Shown here piece after piece: positions 1 to 11,539 of a stretch of 49,689 nt of DNA. How positions within the stretch are numbered: the stretch's first letter is position 1; the number at the start of each line of letters is the position of its first letter. The stretch covers positions 1-49,689 of the forward strand of contig PYST01000297.1 of assembly GCA_003049485.1 (NCBI GenBank), written 5' to 3'. Origin of the DNA: Ophioceras dolichostomum (lineage: Eukaryota; Ascomycota; Sordariomycetes; Magnaporthales; Ophioceraceae). The translations under genes were made by a program, and so were the position numbers. The notes beneath the pieces are model-generated. The model worked only from the letters and a program-made list of their open reading frames with translations, did no database searches and had not been told where the DNA came from.

Positions 1-7
1 CACCTCA

Positions 8-3000
8 CTACATCGTAGGCGTACTCTTGGGATATCCCCCCGGTATATGCAAGTTCGAAATAGTCGGGACGCTATCAGTGCGCACAGTCCCCGCGGTAGG
101 TCGCGCTCCAGAAGCAACCTTCGTAGTAGCCGTCGGGGTAGTAGTAGCAGTAGTAGCAGTACCAGGAGCAGTGCCCCCATTGGCACTGGCATTGGCAGCA
201 GCAACCGTGACTGTGGCGGTTCGTGGCTGTTGCTGTTGATGCTGGAGTACGCCGGAGGGAGGGGGGAAGCCGGCGCCATCGTACCCAGCACCACCAGACG
301 AAGAAGAAGCCATCATGCTCACGCGGGGACTGCGGCTAGGTGGAGCGCCGGACACGTACGAATCGCTGCCAGCGCTGTCCAGGTTGCTGCTGCTGCCGCC
401 GCCGACGGATGAGACGGTAGGAGGCGCGATTGGCACTGGAGAGATGGGGATGGGTGCTTGGATGGAATGGTGCTGGTGGTGGTCGGGCGAAGTGTAGCCA
501 TTAGGTAAGGCGTCAGCACCAGCACCGGGAGTGTGGCTCGCAGCAGCCCCAGCGCCAGCGAATTGCTGGTGGTGGTGGTTGTGGCTCAGCCCCGGCGACA
601 CCCCAACATCAGCTCCGGCGGTGGTTGTCGATGTCGGCTGATGGTGATGATGGTGGTGATGGTGGTGGGATTCCCCATGCCCCGCACCTGCTGTACCACC
701 ACCATTGCTCGCGATACTAAGACGTTTGCCTGTGTTCGCAGTGGTGGTCGTGGTGGTGGTGGCGTAGATCGGCTCGCTCGTGTAGGGGTTGACTCCGTCC
801 TCGTGCGCTTCTTGGCTGAGCATTGCCGCGTGCGAGGGTGCTTCGCCAAGGGGTGTGCGGATGGTGCTGCCGTAGCCGAGGCGCGGGTCGTTGAACTGCC
901 CGAAGTCGCTGCCGGGCAGGGCGGAGGCCGCGGCTATGGTGGCTGCTGCGTCGGGCTCAAGAGCCGCCGCCAGATGTTGTTGCTGGTGCAGCTGCTGTGG
1001 GTGTTGCGGCGGAAGCATATGCTGGAAGCCCGAGTTGACGCTGGCCGGCGAGATGGGCGGCACTTGCAAGCCCCGCTCGGCGTTGACGGTGAGCTCGGAC
1101 GGGAAGCGGCCGCCGGGCGACGGGCGGCGCTGCACCACATTGTTACCGTCTCGGGCCACGGAGGACTGGCGGCTGCTGATGGCGGCTGCCTCCGGGGCGA
1201 ACGGCTGCTGATCGGCCACGTCGTCCTCGTCGACCGCGCCGTCGCTACTAACCGACCGCTGCGAGTTGCGACTAAAGCTGCGCGCGTGACCCTTGACGAA
1301 CGTGTTGAGCTCCTCGGCCGTCTTCTCGGACAGGGCTTTGATGTCCTCGTACCACGCCATCATGGTGTCGTAGCTCTCGGCGCGGAACACCCACGTGTGG
1401 CCCCGGTGCATCGAGCCCGTCTGCCGGCCCTTGAGCACGAACTTATTGGACGAGGCGCCGTCGACAGAGTGCGAGCCCAGCTTCTGCTCGGGGAGGTAGA
1501 GCGACATGACTGGCGCCTGCGCCTTGTCGGCCGAGCGGAACTCGTGGATGTGCGTCGGCGACAGCACGTACCAGCCTGCCGTGTAGCTGCGGAGGTACTT
1601 GCTCTTGCGCTCGAGCAGGCCCTCGCGGATCTCCTGGCACGCGTAGTGGTTGCGCCCGGGGTAATGGATGAACAGCGAGGAACGCATGGCCACGTCCGGG
1701 TTGACGAACTTGTCGTCCCGGCTGACGAACTGCGTCCACTCGTGGTCCTTGGGCATGGCGATCGGTCCACTACGGAGTTCCTCGACGGTGTTAAAGACCG
1801 CCTCACCCTCGCGCTTGAGAATCCCGGCGTATGCGTTGTACGCCTTCTGGACCTCGCCTACAACGATGGACTCCAGCTCGCGGCCGGAGCTCTCTAGATT
1901 GAGATACGCCTGTACCCGAGGAGATTAGACTGGAGGACTGACGGATGGACACGGGCAGCGGGGAAATGGTGTTTGGTGACATGCATGCATCCTCATAAGT
2001 GCTTACCTTGTGGAGGTAGTTTTCCTCCTCAATTTGCCTCTCGAGCTGCCGATCGGCAGCCAGCCGCAGGAGGTACGGATCCTGCTTGCCGGTCACGGTG
2101 GCGCTATCGACCTCAGACAGGCCCAGGCTCTCGCCCAGGGTCTTGACCGCCCGACGAGTGGCGTCCATCTCCTTCTCGACCGAGTTCTTGAAGTCCCCGG
2201 CCAGGTTCTTGATCTCCTTGATTTTCTGGTGCAGATCGCTGCGGAGACCCGTCAGGGCGAGAATAACGTCCTCCTCGATCTCACGCGCCTTGTTCGCCTC
2301 CATGATGGCCTGCTTATTGTAGTTGCGGAGGATCTCCAGCGCATCCACCAGACCGCCCGACTGGAGGAAGCCGGGAGGCATGGACGTGTTGTTCAGCACG
2401 TTGGCCAGCTTGAGCAGGGCCTTGGATCGCTGCTCGTAGTGGTTCTGGATTTCCCGGAAGTAGGTGATGAGATCCTTCAGAATCTTCCGCCATGCTAGTG
2501 GCATTTGATTACACGTTAGGATTTGAACACTGAACACCATGTTGAACAACACCGAGAGCCACGATGTAACCCTGGTGCTATGGTACTAGGCTGGGAAATG
2601 CTCTAGAGAATAAGCACTCACCTTGGAAGCGATTCGCAAGCGTCTCAGTGGGTAGCCCGTTGGTGGGCACAGGGCAGTAGAAAGCGCTGTGAAGATCCTC
2701 CCCGTCGTTGCTAGTAGACTGGAGAGCCAGACTGCGGACGCTGCCAGCCTTCATGCTCCGCCGGCTCCCGCTGCGTTTGAGGCTGCCACCACGCCTCAGT
2801 GACGGCTTCTTCTTGAGGGTGTTGCCGCGCGAGAGCCTCTCCTGCGCTTCGGCCGCCGTCGAGCCCGCAATCGAGTTCGAGCGCTGCATGGCGCCAGCGC
2901 CAGCGCCTGCGCCGCCGCCGCCGTCAATTATCGAGCTGCCGCGCTGGCTGGCGTCCCATTCCTCGGTGAACTTAGCAGGGCGCGGGTGCGCCACAAGAAG

Positions 3001-3312
3001 GTGCGCTATTGAAGGGGTCATAGTGACCGAGAATGGTCGGTCACCCGTGGTTTGTTGCGCGGGGTTCGGGAAACCGGCGTTCGTGATGGTGTTGATCAGC
3101 GTGAGCTCGTCCTCGGTGGCCCTGATCGGCAAGTATCCGTTTGGAGGTGGCGCGCCGCTCGCGTTGCTTCTGGTGCTAGAGCTCCTGGCGAGTGCGCCAT
3201 GCTGAACGTAGCTCACTGCTCCTGTTCCTGCCTCACCTCCTTCCACGGGACCAGGGTAGGTCGGGAACGGGTACTCTGCCGTGGGGGCAACAGGAGCCTT
3301 GCCGCTGGCCAT
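8..3312 (-). CDS. SLM1: Slm1/Slm2-like PH-domain protein (TORC2/PI(4,5)P2 effector)
   Basis: Three exons join in phase: 3312-2622, 2494-2007 and 1909-8, giving 1026 aa. The donors are GTGAGT and GTAAGC; the acceptors are CTAG and TACAG. The start is the ATG at 3312 (MASGKAPV). Residues 1-230 are a Ser/Pro/Gly-rich, low-complexity leader. Residues about 231-440 form a helical F-BAR-like region beginning AWRKILKDLITYF and containing EIQNHYEQRSKALLKLA. A PH domain follows at about 470-594, beginning with a tyrosine/arginine-rich stretch (HYPGRNHYACQEIREGLLE) and ending near the WVFRAES..TMMAWYEDI segment. The tail from about 600 is disordered, with Gln, His and Thr runs. In yeast, Slm1/2 bind PI(4,5)P2 at eisosomes, activate TORC2 signalling and are calcineurin substrates. 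Yeast Slm1 is 686 aa, so this protein is longer, mainly through the tail. The assignment is firm; the exact role here is inferred from the family. Confidence 0.9.
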
Positions 3313-5789
3313 GTTTGGCACAATCGGGTGCGGCTCTGCCGCCAAGAGGGATTTAGACTTCGGCTTGATGGGTTCTGCGAGATGTTGGCCCCTGGAGTAG
3401 GTATCGATTAGTATGGCGAGATCAGGGATTGTCAGGCTCAGGCTGCGGGCACAGTTGACGTGACTTCTCTGGACGTCAGAGTGCCAAGTAATGAGGACGT
3501 TTACGCACAGAATATTCTTGTCAATCGCTTCGTTGTGCTGTTGGCGGCTGACGTTGGTCCTCGTGGTGCTGCACGGCAGTTGAGCGTTTCTCAATGCTGC
3601 TGCGCGCTTTGTATGACGTTATGGGGAATGGGATGACGCCTGAGCGCCGGCCGCAGGAAGCAGGGTCGAGGACAGGTTTGAGGAAATAAGTATAAGCAAA
3701 GTCGAAAGGCCTCTTCTCTGAGCTTCTGCCAAAAAGTGTTCGGACTTTACGAGATGCAGCGTTGTCCGTAAGGATGTGGTTCTTCTCTAGGTGGAGAGAT
3801 ACAATACACGAAGGGAGAATAAAAGAATATGATCTATAAAGCCGGAAAAGTGGTTAAAAGACCATGAAGCTTGGAGGGGAGAAAGGGGCCTCCTCCCAGA
3901 CCCAAACAGGTTGCAGATCACTGTTGTCAAAGGGTCCTGGAAATTACGTAGTTTACAGTGCGAAAGTGTGTCGCTTCTGGGTCTCCATTGGGTGTCGTCA
4001 AGCTGCACTTGACAGTGTGATTGCACAGTGTAAACCTCAAGAGACGGGACCGATTCTGGCCAAGCACATGGCCACAGGTAACCGCAACCGACACGAAGCT
4101 CGGCCACCTCTTATAAGCTCTCGGCGCTTCCGTGTTGGGTTCCATGAACGGAGTCGGGTGCAAGCTCGAACCCGGGTTTTGTTTTATATTCTGCTACATT
4201 GCACAAGGCGAAGGCTACAAAAGTTTCGTTAACATCGTGACGACTTTTTTTTCCGCCTTGACCTACTCCCTACTCAGTGGTGTCTACCCTGAAGAACTTG
4301 AAAGCTTCAGATGCAGGCTGCCATCTACCTCAGCGTTCTACGACCTGGACGACGTCACCTTTTGTGGCGCTGTTTGGTGTAGCTCATGAGCTCAGAGTAC
4401 CTACCACCCATGATGACGGGTACATCCAGACCGAAATTCTTAGTGCTCCTTTTTTGTGCCTTCCACGCGCCCGGCAAGGCCTTCCTCCGAGAGATCGGCG
4501 GCATCCTCTAAGAACAAAGAGGAGCAATCGAACGCAGCTCATGTCTGAGCTGGACAAGCACCTCTTTCTTGCCTTCGATGTGTTTACGGCAGGTCGTAGA
4601 TTATGGTTGAATCTTTCCCGCATCGACATTATAACGACCAGGGAGGGGCGATATAAGCACCTGAGGTAGGTGTAGGTAGGTAGCACGCTTGGGGTGCAAC
4701 ATTTCGTCCATCTTGTCTCACGTTCAGGGCGCAAGAGCGGCCTGTCCCGAGCGTTACCCAGGAGGGAGCTCGCCGGCCGGGAAGTCCGGGAATCGACGCT
4801 CTACCAACACAATTTCTGGCAGCAACAAGGAATACATAAAAACGATTCGGGTATTATTGTTCATTCATACTCCCTCCCTCCCTGCCTCCCTCCTTCTCCT
4901 CCTCCTGGAGATACTCACGCCAACCAGGGTCACCGCAGCCACCCCTAATAGCAACTTCCATCCGCAACCAAAACAATAAAGATAAGAACGAAAATGGAAG
5001 GGGAAAAACGACAGAAAACGCCAAATGTTACTGCTGCAAACCAGGTACCTAGTCTGAAACAACGCGTCGCCACCATGATGCTCTCTCTCGCAGAACAATG
5101 CCTCGTCCAGTAATGCAGTCAACTCAGTTTGGCATGTAGTAGTCAAGAGTCTGTCAACTCCAGAAGAAAAAAATGGAAATAAAAGAAGAGAAGAAGAGTC
5201 ATACCAAACTAGGTAGGTCAGGTAGTAATATTTGAAAGGGAGAAAAACAATCTCGGGGGAAAAAATCGCAAGAAAAACATGAGTGTGTGTAAAGCAGAAA
5301 CGAATGGGAAGGAGGAGAAAACAAGAAAAACACAGGGGGAATCTCCTCAGCGGGGAACAGCAGGACGGAAACAAACGCCGGTCTCCTGCCTGCATAGACA
5401 GCTAGCCAGCCTCCTTTGTTCGCCGGTGTGACTGTAATCTCATATCATCATCATCATTGCTCGGAGGTAGTGGCCCGTCGTCTCCGACGGACCAACAACA
5501 GCCCACAGAGAAGATCGTCACTCTCATCATCGTCGTCATAGCCGTTACGATCCCCTTCCTGTTCCTCTTCTGCTTCGTCCCGGCAGCCATCGCCGCCGTA
5601 ACCGGAGGAGGAGGGGAGTAGTAAACAGTCGCTGCTGCTGCCGGCTCTACCTCTACCTCTGCCTCCTCTGGTGGCTCTACCTCTGCCTCTGTCTCTGGTG
5701 GCACGACCGCCGCCACCGCCGCCGCCTCTCCACATCAAGGAAGGCCTGTACTTCCGGATCTTCCCCTTGGTGGTCATGTATATACCCCT
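3313..5789. other. Intergenic: 5' flank of the slm gene and 3' flank of the ldb17 gene
   Basis: No convincing gene was found. The stretch holds short open frames without family features. It has a CT-rich tract at about 4864-4912 built of CCTC units, and a purine/pyrimidine-skewed AAAG-rich part at 5150-5350. Just left of the ldb17 stop, a Gly/Arg/Glu-rich low-complexity open frame on the minus strand (5402-5777) looks like 3' UTR rather than protein. Confidence 0.5.
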
Positions 5790-7992
5790 CTAGGACACAG
5801 GCGTCGACTCCACCGCGGCCGCCGGCGGCGGCGGGGGCGGGGCCGGCGGTACTGGGGCCGGCATAGAAGTAGGCACAGGAGCAGGTACAGGCACAGACGC
5901 CGAGACAGAGACGGCCCGGAGGTTAGTAGCCGACGCCGCCTGCCGCAGCCTCGTCCCGCCTCGTCGGGGAGGGGGCGCCTTGGGTGGCATTTTCTTCTGT
6001 CCTCCTCCGCCATTGACGCTGCTGGTGACGCTGGTGACGCTGCCGGGCGTTCCTGGTGTTCCGGGCGTGCCTGGTATGGAGGCCACCGGGCTTGCCGCGC
6101 CGCCTGGGACAGCGAGCAGGCTGCCGTTCACGTGTAGGGCGGGCGGCGGGTGCGTCTGCGTCTGCGTCTGCGGCGGCGGTGGGGGCGTCAGAAGCTTGCC
6201 GTGTCGGTGCTTCGGGACTTCGGGCCGCACGCGCCTCGGCTTGAGAGTGGCGGCGGCTGGGGCTGCGGATTTGGGGGACGGCGGCTTCACACCAATGGCA
6301 GCGGTGGAGGTCTTTGTTACGGATATCTTTAGTTGCAGGACGTCTTCGTCTTCGTCAACGTGCTGCTGTTGTTGTCCGTCGTTGATAAGAAGCTCCTGCT
6401 GCACCACCTGCAGCTGCTGCTGTGGTATCCTAGGCTGTGGTGGCGGGGGCTGCTCGGCCCTGCGGCTGGGCGTCTTGACGCCGGGCTTCTCCATCACGGC
6501 CGCGACGTCGACGACGCTAGCGCAGCTTGCGGCCTGCGAGTCTGAGAGGCTGATGCCCAGCAGCTTGCGGGCGACCTCTCCCTCGTCCGGAGGTATCTGT
6601 GTCTGCTGCTGTTGCTGCTGTTTCTGCTGCTGCGGCTGTGGGAGTTCGATGCCGAGCCAGCCTACCTTCGCCACGCGCTCGACCAGCCGCACGGTAGTCT
6701 CGTCCGCGGGATCGAAGTGGGCGCTCGTCTCTGCCTCGCCGGCCAGGATGCGCAGGAGGCGGGTGAGCTCCTCGCGCTTGTAGTGCGGCGGGTGGGAGAG
6801 CTGGGTGTGTGCCAGCAGCGGGTACAGCACGCGCAGGTAGGTGTGGCGGAGCGCGGACGAGTCGTTGGGCAGGTCGAGCAGGTTGCGGATGATGACGTCC
6901 AGCAGCACGCGCAGGTCGTTGGTGTAGAAGTACTCGTAGGTCGCCCGCGTGGTGAAGAGGAGGTACAACAGCTTCAGGATCAGCAGCTGCAGCGAGGTCT
7001 CGGTCTCGCGGTTCAGCAGCAGTATGATGTTCTCCCCGAACGCTCGGAAGTCGGTGGTGCCGCGCAGGCTCAGCACTTTGATCACCCGGTTTGTGATGGG
7101 GGTCTCACCCAAGGTGGGGTTGACTGCCGCGGCTGTCGAGGCCAGGAGGAATTGCTCGTTTAATACTAGCTATTTGTTGTACCAGATCCGTCAGTACGTA
7201 TTCTTGCCTTCTTGCCTTCTTGCTCACTGTCCTGAGCTTAGAAAAGGTTGATGCGCAGCTGTGCGCCGCCTAGGAGAGGCTGTAGGCGGGGCGGGGGGAA
7301 GGGAAGGGAAGCAGGGGAGGGCATGGGAATTGTATTATCGGTATCGGGAGTGGCCAGCTGCCAACTCTTGTTCTTGCTCTTACAAGGACACGTATTATGG
7401 GATAGTGATACGGATCGGCGGCGTCGTCAGACAGACTCTCTATCACCTGGAACATGTACTCCACAAAGCCGTCGGTGACCTGCAGGAGGTCCTCGGGGCG
7501 GACGCGCTCTATCCGCGACATCTCGTATATCAGGTCGAGCAGCAGACGGTGCAGGCGGCGGTCGCGGTCGCGGGTGCCGTTGATGAGCTCGAGCAGGCGC
7601 GGGAAGCAGCCCTCGTCGATCATGCGGCGGAACGAGGTCTCGTCGGACCGGCCGTCGAGCAGCAGGAAGTTGGCGATGGCGTGCAGCGGGCCGGCCTCGT
7701 CCTCCTGCAGCAGGCTGTAGATGATCTGCGTGCGCACGTACTCGCGGTTCTGGCTGAAGACCTTGCTCCTCACGAGCATGCGCGAGCAGCTGGCCACGTC
7801 GACCTCGGTCGTGAGGTACCGGTCCCGGCAGGACGCCACGAGGTACAGCCATGACCGGAGGGCGTCGTCGATCGCCTCGTGTGAGTTGCCGGCGCATTCT
7901 GACGAGAATATGTCTTCGAGTCCTTCGGTTTTATGGAAGAGGGAGAAGTCCGTCCCGAGTCCCGAGTTAGCGAGTGACAATTGGAATGGCAT
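5790..7992 (-). CDS. LDB17: Ldb17/Dip1/SPIN90-family regulator of actin and endocytosis
   Basis: Two exons, 7992-7384 and 7169-5790, are joined at CTT|CTA to give 662 aa and the family motif RVLLVLNEQF across the junction. The intron is 214 bp (GTAAGA...AATAG). The start ATG at 7992 gives MPFQLSLANSG. Residues about 20-370 are an all-helical leucine-rich domain (Ldb17/SPIN90, DUF2013) with segments such as HRLLLDLIYEMSRIERV and LLILKLLYLLFTT. The remainder is disordered, with Gln runs and many Pro runs ending VPPAPPPPPPAAA, which are typical SH3 ligands. In S. cerevisiae, Ldb17 sits at cortical actin patches and binds Sla1 SH3 domains. S. pombe Dip1 and mammalian SPIN90 activate Arp2/3 to seed linear filaments. 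The same role is inferred here. Confidence 0.92.
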
Positions 7993-9568
7993 GGCACCGG
8001 CACCGGTCTATTGGATGAGGTTTAGGTTAAGGGAAAGGAAGGGCAGGAATCTGCCCATGGCGAGACGGGTTGGGCTGGGTTGTTCACGAACCTTGCCAGA
8101 ACTGCTCTTCGCTCTCCACCGTGGGAGATTCACATTGGTCCTCGCCCGCCATGTTTCCTTCTTCTTATTATCCCCTCGCCTCCCCTTCCGCTTCTGCTTC
8201 TTCCTCTGCTCACGTTCGAATGGGTTGAAATGGGAGGGTTGGCATCCCGAAGAACGGCTGCGCCAGGCCGGCTCAGGCACATGTAACAAATTGGACACAA
8301 AAAGATAGTGAATTTCGACTCAGTGTCTAAACAATGGCTCAGCCTGAAGTTTTTTTTTTTTTTTTTTTCTTGAACCCGGTTGTCACCCTCCTCTAACTCG
8401 CTTTGCCTCTTGTTCGGGAGGGCAGGGCGTTGCGCAGGTGGTGTTGCTACCGGTTGGTTATGGTGGGTGGCACTAGCCGAAGTTAAAGTGTTTTGAGCGA
8501 GTACAGCCAGGATTGATATCCATCAGGACGATAGTGCGCGCAGGATTCGGCAGGCAGGAGGGGAAAACATGAGGAGTTGACCTTCGATTGACCCCACCAT
8601 TAACCGCACATCTCCAGCATGCTGTGGGGTTTCAGGCTTGGAACTGGCATCCTTGTATCTATCTTGGTCGTCTATGGGGAGCTTGCTCGGCATTACATCA
8701 CCAAGATCCCGAAGCCCTCCCGTGTTTTCTGCTGGTCGTCATCAGCGTAGAAGCGACAGCCCTGCTTGACTAAAAAAGATCAGAATCGTTTCAAAGAACT
8801 TCGGCTGTGACTCTGAATCCTCGTCCGTCTCCCGGAGCAGTCTGTTCAGTTGTTTGCCGGCCCTGGCCGTAGTACTCAATCCGTCCCGGATGTGTACCTC
8901 AGACATGAAGTTTTATCACCTCTCACCCGATAAGCAAGCAACACGTAGGTTGGGGCTGAGCACACGACTTGGATGTCAACGGGTCACCTGCAGCAAACAT
9001 GTCTTAGTTGCCCGGCCAGGAAAGCAGTCTTGCAGATGTGTAAAAAGTAAGATGATGTTTGCGACAATATGCGTGAACGTTACTTAGATTCCATTACGGT
9101 CGTATTCCCAATGCTAAGCCCCTAAGCAAGACCCGTACCTTCCGTCCCATCTTCGTCTTTGCGTTACCACTCCGATTGTTTCGTTTGCAGTGGGTATAGT
9201 ATCGGAGGATGAACACAGAATGATCATCACAAACATAGTAGAGAATAGTATAGAAAGTATAGAAAGAAGAATCGCACAGCGAGCGAAACAAGCAGGGGTC
9301 ATAACAGAGAAGACAATACGAGATGATTAGTAGAAAACCGCCCACCTCCTCCCCCCCAGTATACCTGAATCGGCTCCTACCAACCTGGTGAACCAACCCC
9401 CTTCTATAAACATTCGATAACGGTCGACCCTCGATCTATATATGGGAACGCCTCCTATTCCATCACTAGTGTAGGTGGTAGAGGCAAAAAATACTGGGAA
9501 GCCTAAGAAAAACAACGTGCTAGAAATTATTTTTTTTTTGACAAAACCGTCCACCAAGGGAGCCCGGG
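7993..9568. other. Intergenic: ldb17 promoter side and lro1 3' flank
   Basis: No gene is seen. The stretch contains a run of 19 T residues (8350-8368) and several AT-rich patches near 9100-9330 that are plausible 3' UTR of the acyltransferase gene. Short open frames here have no recognisable domains. Confidence 0.5.
8350..8368. repeat. T19 homopolymer
   Basis: An uninterrupted run of 19 T residues (A on the minus strand) lies about 360 bp upstream of the ldb17 start codon. Its length may be unreliable in the assembly. Poly(dA:dT) tracts upstream of fungal genes commonly exclude nucleosomes. Confidence 0.8.
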
Positions 9569-11539
9569 TTACCTGGGCGCTTCCTCCCCATCCCTGGCGG
9601 GGTCGTCATCGTCATAAACCTTGACCTTGGCGGCGTACTCGCGGATGTTGCTGATGACGTAGTCGTCGATGGTGTTCCCCCTCCCCGCCGCGACGCGCAG
9701 GATCAGCTCGTTAAGCGTCTGCCGGCCCAGGATGTCGACGTGGTCGGCTGTGTTGGGCCCGCCGCGCGGATTGAAGCGCTCCGGCTCGTGCGCCATCTCG
9801 ACGACGGTGACCTTGACGCCCGCCGGGTTGAACCGCTTGTACCTCCAGCCCCGGTTGCACATGTAGCCCGCGCTCAGGAGGTTGACGGTGCCGTCCCCCT
9901 CCCCCAGGATGACGCCGTGGTCGATCTCGCCCTGCGTCAGGCCCGTGTCGATGGTGATGTTCAGGCTCGTCGCGAGGGGGGAAAGCTCCGGTGAGCGGTA
10001 GTAGTAGGATCGCTCGGTCGGCTTGCCCACGCCGTAGAAGCAGTAGACCTTCAGGTTGGGCGCCAGGGGCAGGCGCGTCTCGAGCGGGTTGATCCACTTC
10101 GCGGGGTCTCCCTCATTCGCCGTGACCTCGTCAGCCGTGTGCGCCAGGCCGAACGAGTAGCTGCCGCGCACGGCGCGCTGGAACCAGTCCTCGGTGGTGG
10201 CCATGAGGTAGTCCATCGCGTCGGCCACGGTCAGGTTGCGGTCGGGGACGGGCGAGGTCCAGTTCTGGCCCCGGCGGAAGTTGATCAGGTTGCCGAAGCT
10301 CTGCGCCTGGCCGGGCTGGTCGTCGGGCGCCCACGTGGCGTTGCCCCAGACGGCGTCGCCGCCCATGGGCAGCATCGAGGACATGCCCGGCATGGCGCGG
10401 AAGATCTCGGCGCGCTCCTCCTTGTTGAGGAACTTCTCCAGCCCGTACACGGCGAAGGCGTTGAGCTGGGCCGTGTCGCGCATCTCGCCCGACAGCATGG
10501 CGGGGAGGTCCTTGACGGCGCCCAGCATGCACCCGCTGATGTTGATCCATGAGTCGACGTGGCGGTCGACCCAGTCGTCGCCGCCGCGCCCGCCGAGCGG
10601 GGACGCAACCCAGTGGAAGAAGTAGAACATCACCTGGCTGCCCATGCTGTGAGACACCAGCACGGCCTTGCGGCCCGACGAGTGCACGGCCACCTCGATG
10701 TACATCTTGAGCCGCGAGAAGTACTGGTCGCGCACCTCGAGGTTGGGGAACGAGAGGCGCCAGTCGTAGGCCGCGGTGAAGGAGTTGGTCGGGTCGTAGC
10801 CCAGCGACGCCAGGTTCTCGAGGATCTTGCTCCAGATCCAGTAGCCCGTGATGAAGAAGTCGGTCGCGTCGAAGCCCTGGGCCGCCCGCAGCTTGATGTT
10901 GGGCGGGTCCAGCCCCGTCTGCTTGTCCAGCATGACGTGCTTCTTCCAGACCTCCTTGTTGACCACCAGCGCCCGCATCATCGTCCAGCTGCCCCAGAGC
11001 CGCTTCCGGAAGTAAGGGCGCGAGATGTTAGACGTGCCCCACGACTCCAGCCCCGTCGAGATCACGCCGGGGATCATGATGATCGGGTGGTTCGCCTGCA
11101 GGCCCTCGGCTCTGGCCTTGAGCCCGACCGAGAAGGACTCATACGTCTCGGCGAAGTCCTGCTGACCCTGCACCAGGTCCTTCATGTCCCTCACGAACCC
11201 AGCTGGGAGTACTTCCAGCAGGCTCTCGACGCTGAGCTCGCCGATCTCGGGCAGTTCCAAAAAGTCATTGGTCGTAGCAAAGAACCCAGCGGCTAGTACG
11301 CCGAACAAGCTGCCCAGCAGAAAGATGAATGTGTTGCGCCGCTTCCTCGTCGGCGGTTTGTGGTGGCTCTTGTGCCCCTTATGGTCCTTGTGGTCCTTAT
11401 GATGGCCCTTCTTGTCCGTGCCCTCCTCGTCGAGGCGGTCCGCGGGGCTATCGTCGCGTGGCGTGGAGTCGGAAGGGGTTGGACATGGCGACGGCGAGTC
11501 GTCACTTCTGAGCACCCGGCGGCGGAGCGTAGTCGCCAT
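9569..11539 (-). CDS. LRO1: Phospholipid:diacylglycerol acyltransferase (PDAT, Lro1)
   Basis: A single-exon gene of 656 aa starts at the ATG at 11539. It transfers an acyl chain from a phospholipid to diacylglycerol and so makes triacylglycerol independently of acyl-CoA, at the ER and lipid droplets. A short Ser/Pro/His/Lys-rich N-terminal tail precedes one membrane segment at about 70-88 (FIFLLGSLFGVLAAGFFAT). The lumenal LCAT-like alpha/beta-hydrolase domain follows, with the oxyanion-region motif IIMIPGVISTGLESW near 153. The nucleophile elbow SHSMGS has Ser298, the acid is Asp549 in EGDGTVN, and the catalytic His is His600 in ADHVDI. Yeast Lro1 is 661 aa, so the length fits. No intron or defect is seen. 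It is divergently arranged with the mak3 gene across 1.8 kb. Confidence 0.97.
   Translation of the reverse strand: MATTLRRRVLRSDDSPSPCPTPSDSTPRDDSPADRLDEEGTDKKGHHKDHKDHKGHKSHHKPPTRKRRNTFIFLLGSLFGVLAAGFFATTNDFLELPEIGELSVESLLEVLPAGFVRDMKDLVQGQQDFAETYESFSVGLKARAEGLQANHPIIMIPGVISTGLESWGTSNISRPYFRKRLWGSWTMMRALVVNKEVWKKHVMLDKQTGLDPPNIKLRAAQGFDATDFFITGYWIWSKILENLASLGYDPTNSFTAAYDWRLSFPNLEVRDQYFSRLKMYIEVAVHSSGRKAVLVSHSMGSQVMFYFFHWVASPLGGRGGDDWVDRHVDSWINISGCMLGAVKDLPAMLSGEMRDTAQLNAFAVYGLEKFLNKEERAEIFRAMPGMSSMLPMGGDAVWGNATWAPDDQPGQAQSFGNLINFRRGQNWTSPVPDRNLTVADAMDYLMATTEDWFQRAVRGSYSFGLAHTADEVTANEGDPAKWINPLETRLPLAPNLKVYCFYGVGKPTERSYYYRSPELSPLATSLNITIDTGLTQGEIDHGVILGEGDGTVNLLSAGYMCNRGWRYKRFNPAGVKVTVVEMAHEPERFNPRGGPNTADHVDILGRQTLNELILRVAAGRGNTIDDYVISNIREYAAKVKVYDDDDPARDGEEAPR

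Noticed and set aside
533..1897. 454-codon open frame on the plus strand, antisense to the Slm gene
   Set aside because: It mirrors the third-position GC bias of the real minus-strand exon, with a low-complexity translation and no domain. It crosses the splice junction of a well supported gene.
4144..4180. Minus-strand GGGTTCGAGCTTGC resembling a tRNA T arm
   Set aside because: The flanking bases do not pair as a T stem and no D arm or anticodon arm can be drawn.
4865..5395. 176-codon minus-strand open frame with ATG, hydrophobic and Phe/Leu-rich
   Set aside because: It lies in a purine/pyrimidine-skewed spacer that naturally yields Phe/Leu/Ser-rich frames. There is no domain and it ends in an Arg run from a CT-rich tract.
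5402..5777. Gly/Arg/Glu-rich minus-strand open frames just downstream of ldb17
   Set aside because: Two overlapping low-complexity frames from a repeated GAGGCAGAGGTAGAG-type tract, best read as 3' UTR. A true RGG-protein exon cannot be excluded but has no support.
10559..11296. 245-codon plus-strand open frame antisense to lro1
   Set aside because: It is a shadow of a strongly conserved gene. The translation is Arg/Val/Glu-rich without any motif.
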